64,000 bases of DNA, taken from Parachryseolinea silvisoli. Its GTDB lineage: Bacteria; Bacteroidota; Bacteroidia; Cytophagales; Cyclobacteriaceae. Shown here one piece after another: positions 43,415 through 51,246 of this stretch. The notes beneath the pieces are model-generated. The model was not told the DNA's origin. It saw only the letters and a list, made by a program, of their open reading frames with translations, and made no database searches. Within the stretch, counting starts at the first letter, position 1. Every line of letters starts with the position of its first letter. A program made the position numbers and the translations under genes. The stretch spans positions 1 through 64,000 of the forward strand of contig NZ_JAIOAO010000004.1 in NCBI RefSeq assembly GCF_021190955.1, read 5' to 3'.

Positions 43415-43861
43415 TTACGCGAGCAGCTCGGCTTCAAGCGTGATCTCCATGTTGTTTTGATACGCTTTGCTCACCGGGCAGTTGGCTTTGGCGTCTTGCG
43501 TGATCTCGTTAAATCGTTCTTTGGTAATGCCGGCCACCCTCGCCTTGAGCTTTAGCGCTGACTGGGTAATGGCAGCAATCTTCGGGTCGAGCGTTACACT
43601 GCACTGTGTTTCCAGCGTAGCGGGGTTAAAACCGGCGGTCGTCAGCAGCAGGTTCAGCTTCATGGTAAAACATCCGGCATGGGCCGCTGCCATCAGTTCT
43701 TCCGGGTTGGTGGACGGTTGCCCGTTGTATTTCAGAACGCCGTTCTCAAACCGGCTGGCAACAGAGTAGGATGTTTTGTTCAGGACAGCGCTTTCCGTAG
43801 AAATATGGCCCTGACCTTCTTTGATGTTGCCGTTCCAAACGGCGGTAGCAGTACGTTTCAT
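43415..43861 (-). CDS. OsmC-family peroxiredoxin-like protein (paralogue 1)
   Basis: 148 residues from the ATG at 43861 (MKRTATAVWNGNIKEGQG); the 13 in-frame codons upstream are not typical. Conserved OsmC features: 'TNPEELMAAAHAGCFTMKL' with the first active-site cysteine, and 'KANCPVSKAYQNN' with the second. OsmC/Ohr proteins reduce organic hydroperoxides with thiols. The protein at 55.3 kb is a close paralogue (same motifs, 136 residues). It stands between the Crp/Fnr and the PI-PLC genes. Confidence 0.93.
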   Translation of the reverse strand: MKRTATAVWNGNIKEGQGHISTESAVLNKTSYSVASRFENGVLKYNGQPSTNPEELMAAAHAGCFTMKLNLLLTTAGFNPATLETQCSVTLDPKIAAITQSALKLKARVAGITKERFNEITQDAKANCPVSKAYQNNMEITLEAELLA

Positions 43862-43956
43862 ATGCGTGTTTGTTAAGTCGTTGTCGTATTGACAATGCAA
43901 ACATGCCGTATTACTGCCGCAAGAATTTTCACCTGGGTGAAAAAAACAAAAAAAAG

Positions 43957-45036
43957 TTACTGTTTACCCGTAAACAGGGGATTCTCCCGTGAAAAACCGC
44001 CGCCTTCAAAGGTGATGATGTATTCCGAGTCAAAGTGCGTGCTTTTGCGGTAATAGTCCGTTGTAATGATCTGTGCGCCTGATTGTAACGCCGCCTCGAA
44101 GGCACTTTTGTCATTGGCCCGTGCCTCTTGCGTGTCCGAGTCGGCCCGGGTACGTACGATATAACCTTTTTCGACCAGGTTTTTGATCAGGGCAACGTTG
44201 CCCCTGGCGTCGTTAACAATGCGGATGGCCGCCTCGGGCGTGCCGGGCTCCGCGTTGGTGAACATGACGCGCCCTTTCAGCGACGGGTGGGCTGCTTCGT
44301 ACAGCTCACGCTTGGCGCCGTTCTCGTCGAGAATGAAGACAAATTTACCCTGGGCCTCTTTGAGTGTAGGCCATTGCTGTTTCAGGACGGCGGCTTCCAG
44401 CGTCTTTTGTTTGCCACGTACCTGGTCGGGTGTAATGACATCGCGGGCGCCGAGGTACTCCAGGATCTCGCGGTCCAGCGCGTCGTATACCGCAGGCGTG
44501 AACTTCTCCGGCGCAGTAAAGCCCGGTTTGTCGATCGTTTCGTCTTTAGCGTTCATGGTAATGAAGATCGGGTAGTGGGTGGGGTGTTTGTCCGACCATT
44601 GTTTGAGCTGCTCCAGGCACTGCTTAAACGTGAGCGCGTGGCTGCGGAAGTCGATGTCCTGAATGTGGAAGATCTTAAAACCAGGCTTGAGCATGACACC
44701 TTCCGGGTCGAAGGGCGGTTGCCCGGGAGCCCACTCCAGGCCTTTGGGATGTGCATAACGGCCGCCCTGCGCGTCGGCATAGACGTCGATCTCGAGGTTG
44801 AGCAACCCGAGGTCTAGTTGTTCGAGGATGCTGATGTGGCTATAATCAATGCGCGTCATGCGCAGGGAGTCGCGCTGTTGCAGAATACGAAACAAGGACG
44901 GATCAATGGCCTTCTTATAGCTGTTGTGCGAGCCGATCACTTGCAGGTGGTTGATAGGGGTTTTGTCGGTTTGCGCGTGGGCCGTCACGCACAGCAGGAT
45001 TGCCCAGAACAGGGGCAGCGATATTTTCAGATTCAT
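43957..45036 (-). CDS. Ca2+-dependent PI-PLC-like phosphodiesterase
   Basis: 359 residues from the ATG at 45036, giving a signal peptide (MNLKISLPLFWAILLCVTAHAQ); the frame is open 82 codons further upstream but those are not protein-like. Landmarks of the calcium-dependent phosphoinositide phospholipase C family (PI-PLC-C1): 'LQVIGSHNSYKKAIDPSLF' with the first catalytic His, 'LDLGLLNLEIDVYADAQGGRYAHPKG' with acidic metal ligands, and 'FKIFHIQDIDFRSHALTFKQCLEQL' with the second His. The enzyme would cleave phosphoinositol or glycerophosphodiester-type bonds in the periplasm or outside; substrate not known. Monocistronic. Confidence 0.9.
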   Translation of the reverse strand: MNLKISLPLFWAILLCVTAHAQTDKTPINHLQVIGSHNSYKKAIDPSLFRILQQRDSLRMTRIDYSHISILEQLDLGLLNLEIDVYADAQGGRYAHPKGLEWAPGQPPFDPEGVMLKPGFKIFHIQDIDFRSHALTFKQCLEQLKQWSDKHPTHYPIFITMNAKDETIDKPGFTAPEKFTPAVYDALDREILEYLGARDVITPDQVRGKQKTLEAAVLKQQWPTLKEAQGKFVFILDENGAKRELYEAAHPSLKGRVMFTNAEPGTPEAAIRIVNDARGNVALIKNLVEKGYIVRTRADSDTQEARANDKSAFEAALQSGAQIITTDYYRKSTHFDSEYIITFEGGGFSRENPLFTGKQ

Positions 45037-45280
45037 GCTATGAAGTTTAACCGGACGTATGTTGTCCGGCCATGTCCGAAAGGTAAGGCGGTATCGGGAT
45101 TTGCGACCGAAAAGCTTTTTTAAGAAATCGTTATGATTGCCGGTAGTGAAGTAAATGGGGATGGACGGCTGCCGGCTGTTGTAAAAAACGGAGATGCCTG
45201 GACGTAGCCAGAAAATAATATAGGTATGTATACTAATCCTGCGTGGTTTTCGTTTATTTCGTGTAAACTCTATCACCTGC

Positions 45281-45787
45281 ATGAACTATCGATGTGTGCT
45301 AAACGCCATGCTTTTTCTGGTCGTTACCGGACTATGTATGGCCTGTGGATCTTCGGCTACCTACCAGGTTGTTACGGACAAGACGTACCCGAAAGCGGTG
45401 AACCAGCCCATCCAACAGAAACTTTTCCTGATCGATGCGCAGAAAGTGCCTGACGCGAAGCTGATCGACTATATTAACAAAAGGAAATGGGAGCAATTCG
45501 ATGCTAAGATCGGTTACGTGGAGGATGGTCCTACCCGTATCCTGTTGCGCTCCATCCGGCTGTTAAATGAGAAAAAATACCTGGCCTCGTATCAGATGAT
45601 AGCAAAATTTCCGGGCGACGGGCTGGATTGTCAGGCGCTGATCCTGAAAACGGATTGCCTCCATGCACTTAAAGCCGACTCGGTGGATGTTCGGGCCCGC
45701 TATCAGCAAGCGTTTGACTGCACGTCGAACGAGACCGTAAAAGCAATCGCCAAAACCCGTTTTCGCCTCGTAAACTATGGACGTTAA
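45281..45787 (+). CDS. Hypothetical lipoprotein (first of pair)
   Basis: 168 residues, lipoprotein signal ending 'GLCMACGSS' (Cys22). The mature part looks helical, with 'IDAQKVPDAKLIDYINKRKWEQFDAKIGYVEDGPTRILLRSIRLLNEKKYLASYQMIAKF' resembling a short TPR-like hairpin set. It overlaps the next lipoprotein gene by 11 bases, implying translational coupling. No known family was recognised. Confidence 0.75.
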   Translation: MNYRCVLNAMLFLVVTGLCMACGSSATYQVVTDKTYPKAVNQPIQQKLFLIDAQKVPDAKLIDYINKRKWEQFDAKIGYVEDGPTRILLRSIRLLNEKKYLASYQMIAKFPGDGLDCQALILKTDCLHALKADSVDVRARYQQAFDCTSNETVKAIAKTRFRLVNYGR

Positions 45788-46532
45788 AATATACCTACCG
45801 TTGGCAGGCCTCGTGGTGATGGCCTTCGGAGCGACATCTTGTGGCTCCTCCACTCGCTTCTATAAAGACTTTACCAGTCGGAAAACCAGCTTGCAATACC
45901 TGCACGATGCGCCCAAAAATCAGAAGCTGTCCGCCTGTCAGGTGCAGGTCGTGAGACCGGTAATAACGGATCCTTCTTTTAACAGACCCGGATCTGTTCG
46001 TGCAGCGCGCTCGTACGTCATTCCTGTGATCATCTATAACGAGTGGGGAAGTGAGTTTGACTACAGGCTTGGTAGCGCTTCGATTCAACAAGACGTAGCC
46101 TCGTTTGTTCAATCGGCCGTAATCACCGAGAGCTCACGAAGCGGCATTTTTACTGCGGATAGTGCTCGTACTGCGGATGACCTGGTACTGGAAATAGGGA
46201 TCGACAGCATTGGCGCCCAGGGGCAATATTTTAAGAAAGGATCTTTTATCTATTTGCTTTTTGCCTATGCTTTTGATGAAAAAGAAGGTATCGGTAACTC
46301 CATGGCTTATGCACAATGTCGCTATCGATTGCGGAAGGGTGACACGATTTTGATAGAAGATGTTGTTCGTAGCCAACACGCTCCCCAAACACCGGACATG
46401 CGTTACGGCTCCCCAAAATTGCTCCGTGCCGATTTCAACTCGGCGCTTATCGAGGCCTTGTCACTTTCGATCAAGGACAACATTGAAAAGATTGTGCAGG
46501 AGGTAAACGGGTATTGTCGCTATGCGTACTGA
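45777..46532 (+). CDS. Hypothetical lipoprotein (second of pair)
   Basis: 251 residues, lipoprotein signal ending 'AFGATSCGSST' (Cys22). The body has 'YVIPVIIYNEWGSEFDYRLGSASIQQDVASFVQSAVITESSRSGIF' and 'LVLEIGIDSIGAQGQYFKKGSFIYLLFAYAF', an alpha/beta periplasmic pattern reminiscent of ABC-type auxiliary lipoproteins that contribute to intermembrane complexes. That likeness is only impressionistic. The start codon lies inside the preceding gene (11-base overlap), so the two are likely made together. Its stop is 22 bases from the end of the convergent PBP gene. Confidence 0.75.
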   Translation: MDVKIYLPLAGLVVMAFGATSCGSSTRFYKDFTSRKTSLQYLHDAPKNQKLSACQVQVVRPVITDPSFNRPGSVRAARSYVIPVIIYNEWGSEFDYRLGSASIQQDVASFVQSAVITESSRSGIFTADSARTADDLVLEIGIDSIGAQGQYFKKGSFIYLLFAYAFDEKEGIGNSMAYAQCRYRLRKGDTILIEDVVRSQHAPQTPDMRYGSPKLLRADFNSALIEALSLSIKDNIEKIVQEVNGYCRYAY

Positions 46533-46553
46533 TACCAGGATCGCTGTAGGAGG

Positions 46554-48860
46554 TTAGAAAGTTCCTTCTTCCGTCGGCGTATCAATATACTGGCTGCAGT
46601 CCAGCTCGATGTCCAGCTTTTGGGATGGCTGGCGGAATGTACCTTTGTCATAGCCGTCGTTTCGATCGCGATAGACCATGGTCATATATTTATCCCAAAT
46701 AGGGCGTGCGCTGCGCGTACCTGAACCAAAACTCCAGGAAGGGAAGTGAATGTTGCGCTCATCGCCACCTACCCAGACGCCGGTCACCAGGTTGTGCGTG
46801 ATGCCAATATACCAGCCGTCGGATGCATTATCAGTCGTTCCCGTCTTTCCTCCGATTTGGTTGCCTACCTTCAGGTCGTAGCTCAGTCCTGCCGAAGTGC
46901 CATCGACCTCTTCTACACCGCCACGTAGCATATAAATCATTTTGTACGCCGTGAGCTCGTCCATTACCTGGCGGGTTTTGGGTGTAAAATTCTCTAATAC
47001 GTTGCCATTCTTGTCTTCTATGCGGGTGATATAAAAGGGCTGTGTGTAGATGCCCAGATTGACAAAGCTACTGTAAGCCGCCACCATTTCATATAACGTA
47101 ACGTCACTCGTACCCAGGCAAAGTGAAGGTACCGCGTCCAGTTTGCTGGTGATACCCAATCGCTGGGCAAAGGAAACGACATTTTGCGGCGTAACCTTTT
47201 GCATGACCTGTGCGGTAATGGAATTCAAGGATAACGCCATGGCCCGGCGCATGGTCATGATGTCGCCTGAGCCGTGGGATCCGTTGGAATTAGCAGGTGT
47301 CCAGGGCGTGCCGTCGGCGAGGCGGATGGTGGGCGATATGTCTGCAAATTCCTGGCAGGGACTAAAGCCCGCTTCGATGGCGGTGCCGTAAACAAAGGGC
47401 TTGAACGTAGAGCCGGGTTGACGTGTGCCCTGGCGTACGTGGTCATATTTGAAATATTTGTGCGAGATGCCGCCCACCCACGCTTTGATCGCGCCGGTGC
47501 GCGGGTCCATTGACATCAGTCCGGTTTGCAGGAACCGGTTATAGTACGCCAGCGAATCCATGGAGCTGAAGAGTGTGTCGCGTTCGCCGTGGTAGGTAAA
47601 GACGGTCATGGGCTTTTTAGCACGTAACAGGATGCCCACCGAATCGGAATCGGCGCCGTAGTGTTTCACCAGGTTGCGATACGCATCGGTGCGTTTGATC
47701 TTGGCCTCCAGGTAGCCTTTTATTTCCTGCCCCGTACGAGGGTCTACCCAGGGGTTAAGACCGCGTTGGCGCCACTCCCGGTTGAATTGTTGCTGTAGGC
47801 CAGCCATGTGGTCAGCCACCGCGTCTTCGGCATCGCGCTGCAGGCGGCTATCGATCGTGGTATGGATCTTCAATCCGGCATCGCGTATATCATAGCCATG
47901 TTCCTTGCACCACGCACTAAGCTCTGGATAAAGAACACTACGAAAATAAGTTGCCATGCCTTTGTTTTGGTTTTGCACGGAATACTTCAAGTCGAGCGGC
48001 AACGCTTTCAGCGAATCGTAACGGATTTTCGCGATATGTCCACGTGTGTAAAGTTTGTATAACACTTCGTTTCGTTTGCGAAGCGATCGGTCTGCGTGAT
48101 AATGAGGATTAAAATAATCGGGATTCTGGCACATCCCTACCAGCACGGCCGCTTCCTGCTGGTTGAGTTTTGACGGAGGTTTATTAAAATATGTTTCACT
48201 CGCAACCTTAATGCCATACGCATTGCTACTAAACTCGACGGTGTTTAAGTACATCGTCAGAATTTCGTTTTTCGTATAATTACGTTCGAGCTGGATGGCG
48301 ATAATTAACTCCTTGGATTTTTGAATGAGCCGTTGTGGTAGTTTACCGGCCTTCGCCAACGGCCCGTCGAGGTCGAGCGTATAGAGGTTCTTGGCAAGCT
48401 GCTGGGTCAACGTGCTGCCGCCGCCCTGGAGGTTAAAGGTTAACGCACCAAAGATTACCCGTGGATAGGCCCAGAAGTCGATGCCGGAATGGTTATGGAA
48501 ACGGTGGTCTTCAGACTCTATCAGGGTTTTAACCAGTACGGGTGCAAGCTGCTCGTACGTTACCTGACTTCTGTTATAACGGAAGTAACGCCCCAGCGAT
48601 ACGCCGTCGGCAGAGATAACCTCGGAAGAGAGATCATTCTCCGGATTTTCAATAGCCCGGAGGCTGGGCATCTCGCCAAAAAGGCCGAACAAGTTGATAC
48701 TAACCACATAAAAGTACAGCGGCACCGCCACGATAAAACTTATGAGCAGGATCCAGATGGCTTTTGTAAATTTCTTAAACCAAGAGCGTTGAAGGCTAAG
48801 GGTGCCGAGAACTTTGTGCGCAAAGTTCCGTGGCGGGGAGTTACGGGTAGGTTGTACCAT
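46554..48860 (-). CDS. Class A penicillin-binding protein (PBP1A type)
   Basis: 768 residues, bifunctional peptidoglycan synthase. A single N-terminal membrane helix ('WILLISFIVAVPLYFYVVSI') is followed by the transglycosylase (GT51) domain with 'ESEDHRFHNHSGIDFWAY' (catalytic Glu), 'GGGSTLTQQLAKNLY' and 'RNYTKNEILTMYLNTVEF'. The transpeptidase has the nucleophile motif 'GSTFKPF' (S-x-x-K), 'SLNSITA' (SxN) and 'KTGTTDNASDGW' (KTG). All motifs are intact. It synthesises and cross-links glycan strands in the periplasm. The name mrcA/ponA could be used but is not asserted. Monocistronic. Confidence 0.95.
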   Translation of the reverse strand: MVQPTRNSPPRNFAHKVLGTLSLQRSWFKKFTKAIWILLISFIVAVPLYFYVVSINLFGLFGEMPSLRAIENPENDLSSEVISADGVSLGRYFRYNRSQVTYEQLAPVLVKTLIESEDHRFHNHSGIDFWAYPRVIFGALTFNLQGGGSTLTQQLAKNLYTLDLDGPLAKAGKLPQRLIQKSKELIIAIQLERNYTKNEILTMYLNTVEFSSNAYGIKVASETYFNKPPSKLNQQEAAVLVGMCQNPDYFNPHYHADRSLRKRNEVLYKLYTRGHIAKIRYDSLKALPLDLKYSVQNQNKGMATYFRSVLYPELSAWCKEHGYDIRDAGLKIHTTIDSRLQRDAEDAVADHMAGLQQQFNREWRQRGLNPWVDPRTGQEIKGYLEAKIKRTDAYRNLVKHYGADSDSVGILLRAKKPMTVFTYHGERDTLFSSMDSLAYYNRFLQTGLMSMDPRTGAIKAWVGGISHKYFKYDHVRQGTRQPGSTFKPFVYGTAIEAGFSPCQEFADISPTIRLADGTPWTPANSNGSHGSGDIMTMRRAMALSLNSITAQVMQKVTPQNVVSFAQRLGITSKLDAVPSLCLGTSDVTLYEMVAAYSSFVNLGIYTQPFYITRIEDKNGNVLENFTPKTRQVMDELTAYKMIYMLRGGVEEVDGTSAGLSYDLKVGNQIGGKTGTTDNASDGWYIGITHNLVTGVWVGGDERNIHFPSWSFGSGTRSARPIWDKYMTMVYRDRNDGYDKGTFRQPSQKLDIELDCSQYIDTPTEEGTF

Positions 48861-48876
48861 ACATACTGTAGGAACC

Positions 48877-48884
48877 CAAATATA
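48877..48884 (-). promoter_or_regulatory. -7 box for the PBP gene
   Basis: On the - strand TATATTTG matches TAnnTTTG, 16 bases before the ATG at 48860. The -33 element is not clear. Confidence 0.4.
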
Positions 48885-48960
48885 GTGAACCTGGCGGTCT
48901 GTTGTATTGCCGTATGATTTTTTCTACTTTAAGCCGCTTATGTGCATTCCTGAACGATAA

Positions 48961-49818
48961 ATGTCAATGGGATTCGATAAAAGAAAAGAACTATACTGGG
49001 CTGGCGCCATCCTGCTGTCGACGTTAATTACCGGAATCCTGGTTTTTGGAGAAGCGTTATGGGATGGCCAGCCGGTCGACATACAACTTCATGACACGTA
49101 TTTTGTCTTAACCAAGACGCTGTTCCTGGTCGTTGTCTTTATCGTGCTGGCGGTGGTTGTCTACGGATGCAGGGCTGTTTTAAGCAGTTCCAGTATAGTA
49201 CTTAAGATTGTGGCGGGTATACTGGTTGTGATAGTGATCGGTACATTGATCACTATAGGGAACGCCGTGTATTGGCTGCACCAACAGGCAGCCGTAGCTC
49301 CCGTGGAGGAGCGTTGGGAAGGCAAGTTCTCGCTCGTGAAATATCCTTCCGATAGGTATAATATCAACTATGATACCATCGAAGTAGATTCCTTCCGGGT
49401 CGTATTGATCATTTGCCTTAATACAGGATCGAGTTTAGAAAATACCGGAGACGTTTGGATGAGATGCCTTGTGGGCGATAGCATTACCGAAAAATATATA
49501 GGGCCATTGGAGAGCGAAGCTGGCGTCTGGATCCCTGATCCGCAACCCATTCCGAAAATGTTCATGGCGATACAATGTGGCGAATTTGACGGGGTAATAA
49601 ATCTTGTAAGTAAAAAAGGAGAATTTATTTCGTTCCCCGGTAGGTACTATGCAGTGGATGAGAAAAATCGCATGTATACAACGTTTGCGGAGTATGACAC
49701 GTTGGTGTACGCATATGATCTGACAAAAGGTAGCGGCGAGAGCCTGTTAGGAAAACATATGTTACACAGGGATCTTGTATTCCAGGGGGGTGGGGCCAAC
49801 GGGTATTGGGTGAAATAG
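48961..49818 (+). CDS. Hypothetical membrane protein
   Basis: 285 residues. Three membrane helices in the N-terminal third ('YWAGAILLSTLITGILVFG', 'TLFLVVVFIVLAVVVYGC', 'IVAGILVVIVIGTLITIGNAVYW') and the motif 'DIQLHDTYFVLTK' between the first two, seen in a group of small Bacteroidota membrane proteins. The C-terminal two-thirds is soluble and probably periplasmic, with no identified domain. Its role is unknown. It is divergent from the PBP gene, with about 100 bases between. Confidence 0.72.
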   Translation: MSMGFDKRKELYWAGAILLSTLITGILVFGEALWDGQPVDIQLHDTYFVLTKTLFLVVVFIVLAVVVYGCRAVLSSSSIVLKIVAGILVVIVIGTLITIGNAVYWLHQQAAVAPVEERWEGKFSLVKYPSDRYNINYDTIEVDSFRVVLIICLNTGSSLENTGDVWMRCLVGDSITEKYIGPLESEAGVWIPDPQPIPKMFMAIQCGEFDGVINLVSKKGEFISFPGRYYAVDEKNRMYTTFAEYDTLVYAYDLTKGSGESLLGKHMLHRDLVFQGGGANGYWVK

Positions 49819-50061
49819 ACAACGCTGGTATCATCCGCCAGCGGACACTTCCGTCCGCCGATGGGCGTCCGGCGACTGGCTAAGGCCCCCAGGGGTCCCG
49901 TAGGGTCATTTATTCATGGCGTGAATATTGGGTAGGAGGTAAGCTTGATGATCTTGTTATTCGTATCGTATGACCCTTCCCGCGGAGGTGTTGCGCAGCG
50001 AATAGTATTGTGGATCCCTTGTCACGTACCTATCTTACAGCGGTTGTAACACACCTATCCC

Positions 50062-51231
50062 ATGAACCTGGACAGAAGAAAATTCCTAAAGACATCCGGC
50101 GCGGCATTGCTGCCGGCCATGATTCCCGTATCGTCGGTCTTGGCGACGAGCATGGGGCACACTCAACCTGCTGCGCCGACGGGGCCAGCGGTGAAATTCT
50201 TTGGCGACGGCGAAATGTTTGAGCCTGTTGACTATTTGGCCGAGCTGCAAAAGTTTCAGGCGACTACCGGCATTGGCCGCGACCGGTATGGCATGGGTGG
50301 GTCTATTGAAGCGCTGGAAAAAAAGTTTACCGAGATAACGGGCAAGGAAAAAGCCATCTTTATGCCCAGTGGTACGATGTCGAACCAACTGGCCATCTCG
50401 GTGCTGAGTGGTGAAAATACCAAAGTGATCGTACAGGAGACCAGCCATGTGTTCCGGGACGAAAGCGACGCTGCCCAAACGATCTTTAGCAAACGGCTTG
50501 TGCCGCTGGCGAAAGACGCGGCATACTTCACCGGGCAACAATTAGCAGAAGGTATTGCGGCATTAAAGGAGGCGGAGGTATTCAAAACAAATGTAGGAGC
50601 GGTGTCAATTGAAAACCCCGTACGCCGTGCCGACGGTCGGGTGGTGCCGTTGGAAGAAATAAAAAAGATCAGCGCCTATTGTCGCAGCAACAACATCGGC
50701 CTGCATCTCGACGGTGCACGTATCTTTCTGGCCTCCGGCTGGACAGGTGTATCGATTAAAGAATATGCCTCTTATTTTGATACGGTATACATTTCACTCT
50801 ACAAATACTTTGGCGCGGCAGCCGGCGCTATGCTGTGCGGTCCGCGCGAGGTCATAGACAAGATGGCCCACCTGGTGAAAGTACACGGCGGTGCCATGTA
50901 TGGCAACTGGGCGAATGCCGCCATGGCATTACACCGCATGGAAGGTTTTGAAACCCGTTTGCAAAATGCCATTCAGGCGTCCAAAGTAATCTTTGCAGCG
51001 TTGAATAAATTACCAGGTGTAAAGATTGGCGCGCTTGACGGGGGAACGAACATTTATACGCTTGACCTGGATAAAAAGATAGACCGTAAAAAGTTAAGAG
51101 ACACCCTGCGCGAATCGAACATCCTGATGCCTATACCCGACGGCGACAACCGCGCGATGCTTATGGTCAATGAAACGTTGCTATATCAACCAGTAGACGC
51201 TATTGTGAACGCATTTAAGAAGGGGCTTTGA
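50062..51231 (+). CDS. Threonine aldolase-like PLP enzyme with Tat-type signal
   Basis: 389 residues. The N-terminus is a twin-arginine signal ('LDRRKFLKTSGAALLPAM'), then the fold-type I PLP enzyme of the beta-eliminating lyase/L-threonine aldolase family: 'DRYGMGGSIEALEKKFTEITGKEKAIFMPSGTMSNQLA', 'LHLDGARIF' (Asp binding the PLP nitrogen) and 'SLYKYFGAAAGAML' with the Schiff-base lysine at Lys248. It would cleave or form beta-hydroxy amino acids (threonine to glycine plus acetaldehyde). Tat export of a folded PLP-containing enzyme to the periplasm is consistent with the N-terminus, but this is inferred. Its stop codon lies within a strong terminator shared with the next gene. Confidence 0.85.
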   Translation: MNLDRRKFLKTSGAALLPAMIPVSSVLATSMGHTQPAAPTGPAVKFFGDGEMFEPVDYLAELQKFQATTGIGRDRYGMGGSIEALEKKFTEITGKEKAIFMPSGTMSNQLAISVLSGENTKVIVQETSHVFRDESDAAQTIFSKRLVPLAKDAAYFTGQQLAEGIAALKEAEVFKTNVGAVSIENPVRRADGRVVPLEEIKKISAYCRSNNIGLHLDGARIFLASGWTGVSIKEYASYFDTVYISLYKYFGAAAGAMLCGPREVIDKMAHLVKVHGGAMYGNWANAAMALHRMEGFETRLQNAIQASKVIFAALNKLPGVKIGALDGGTNIYTLDLDKKIDRKKLRDTLRESNILMPIPDGDNRAMLMVNETLLYQPVDAIVNAFKKGL

Positions 51232-51246
51232 AGCCCCTTCTTCTTT
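51218..51246. terminator. Bidirectional terminator covering the aldolase stop codon
   Basis: AGAAGGGGCTT and AAGCCCCTTCT pair across a short TG loop, with A- and T-rich flanks on both sides. The 5' arm lies in the last codons of the aldolase gene and the T-rich side reaches the stop of the convergent permease at 51246. Confidence 0.85.
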
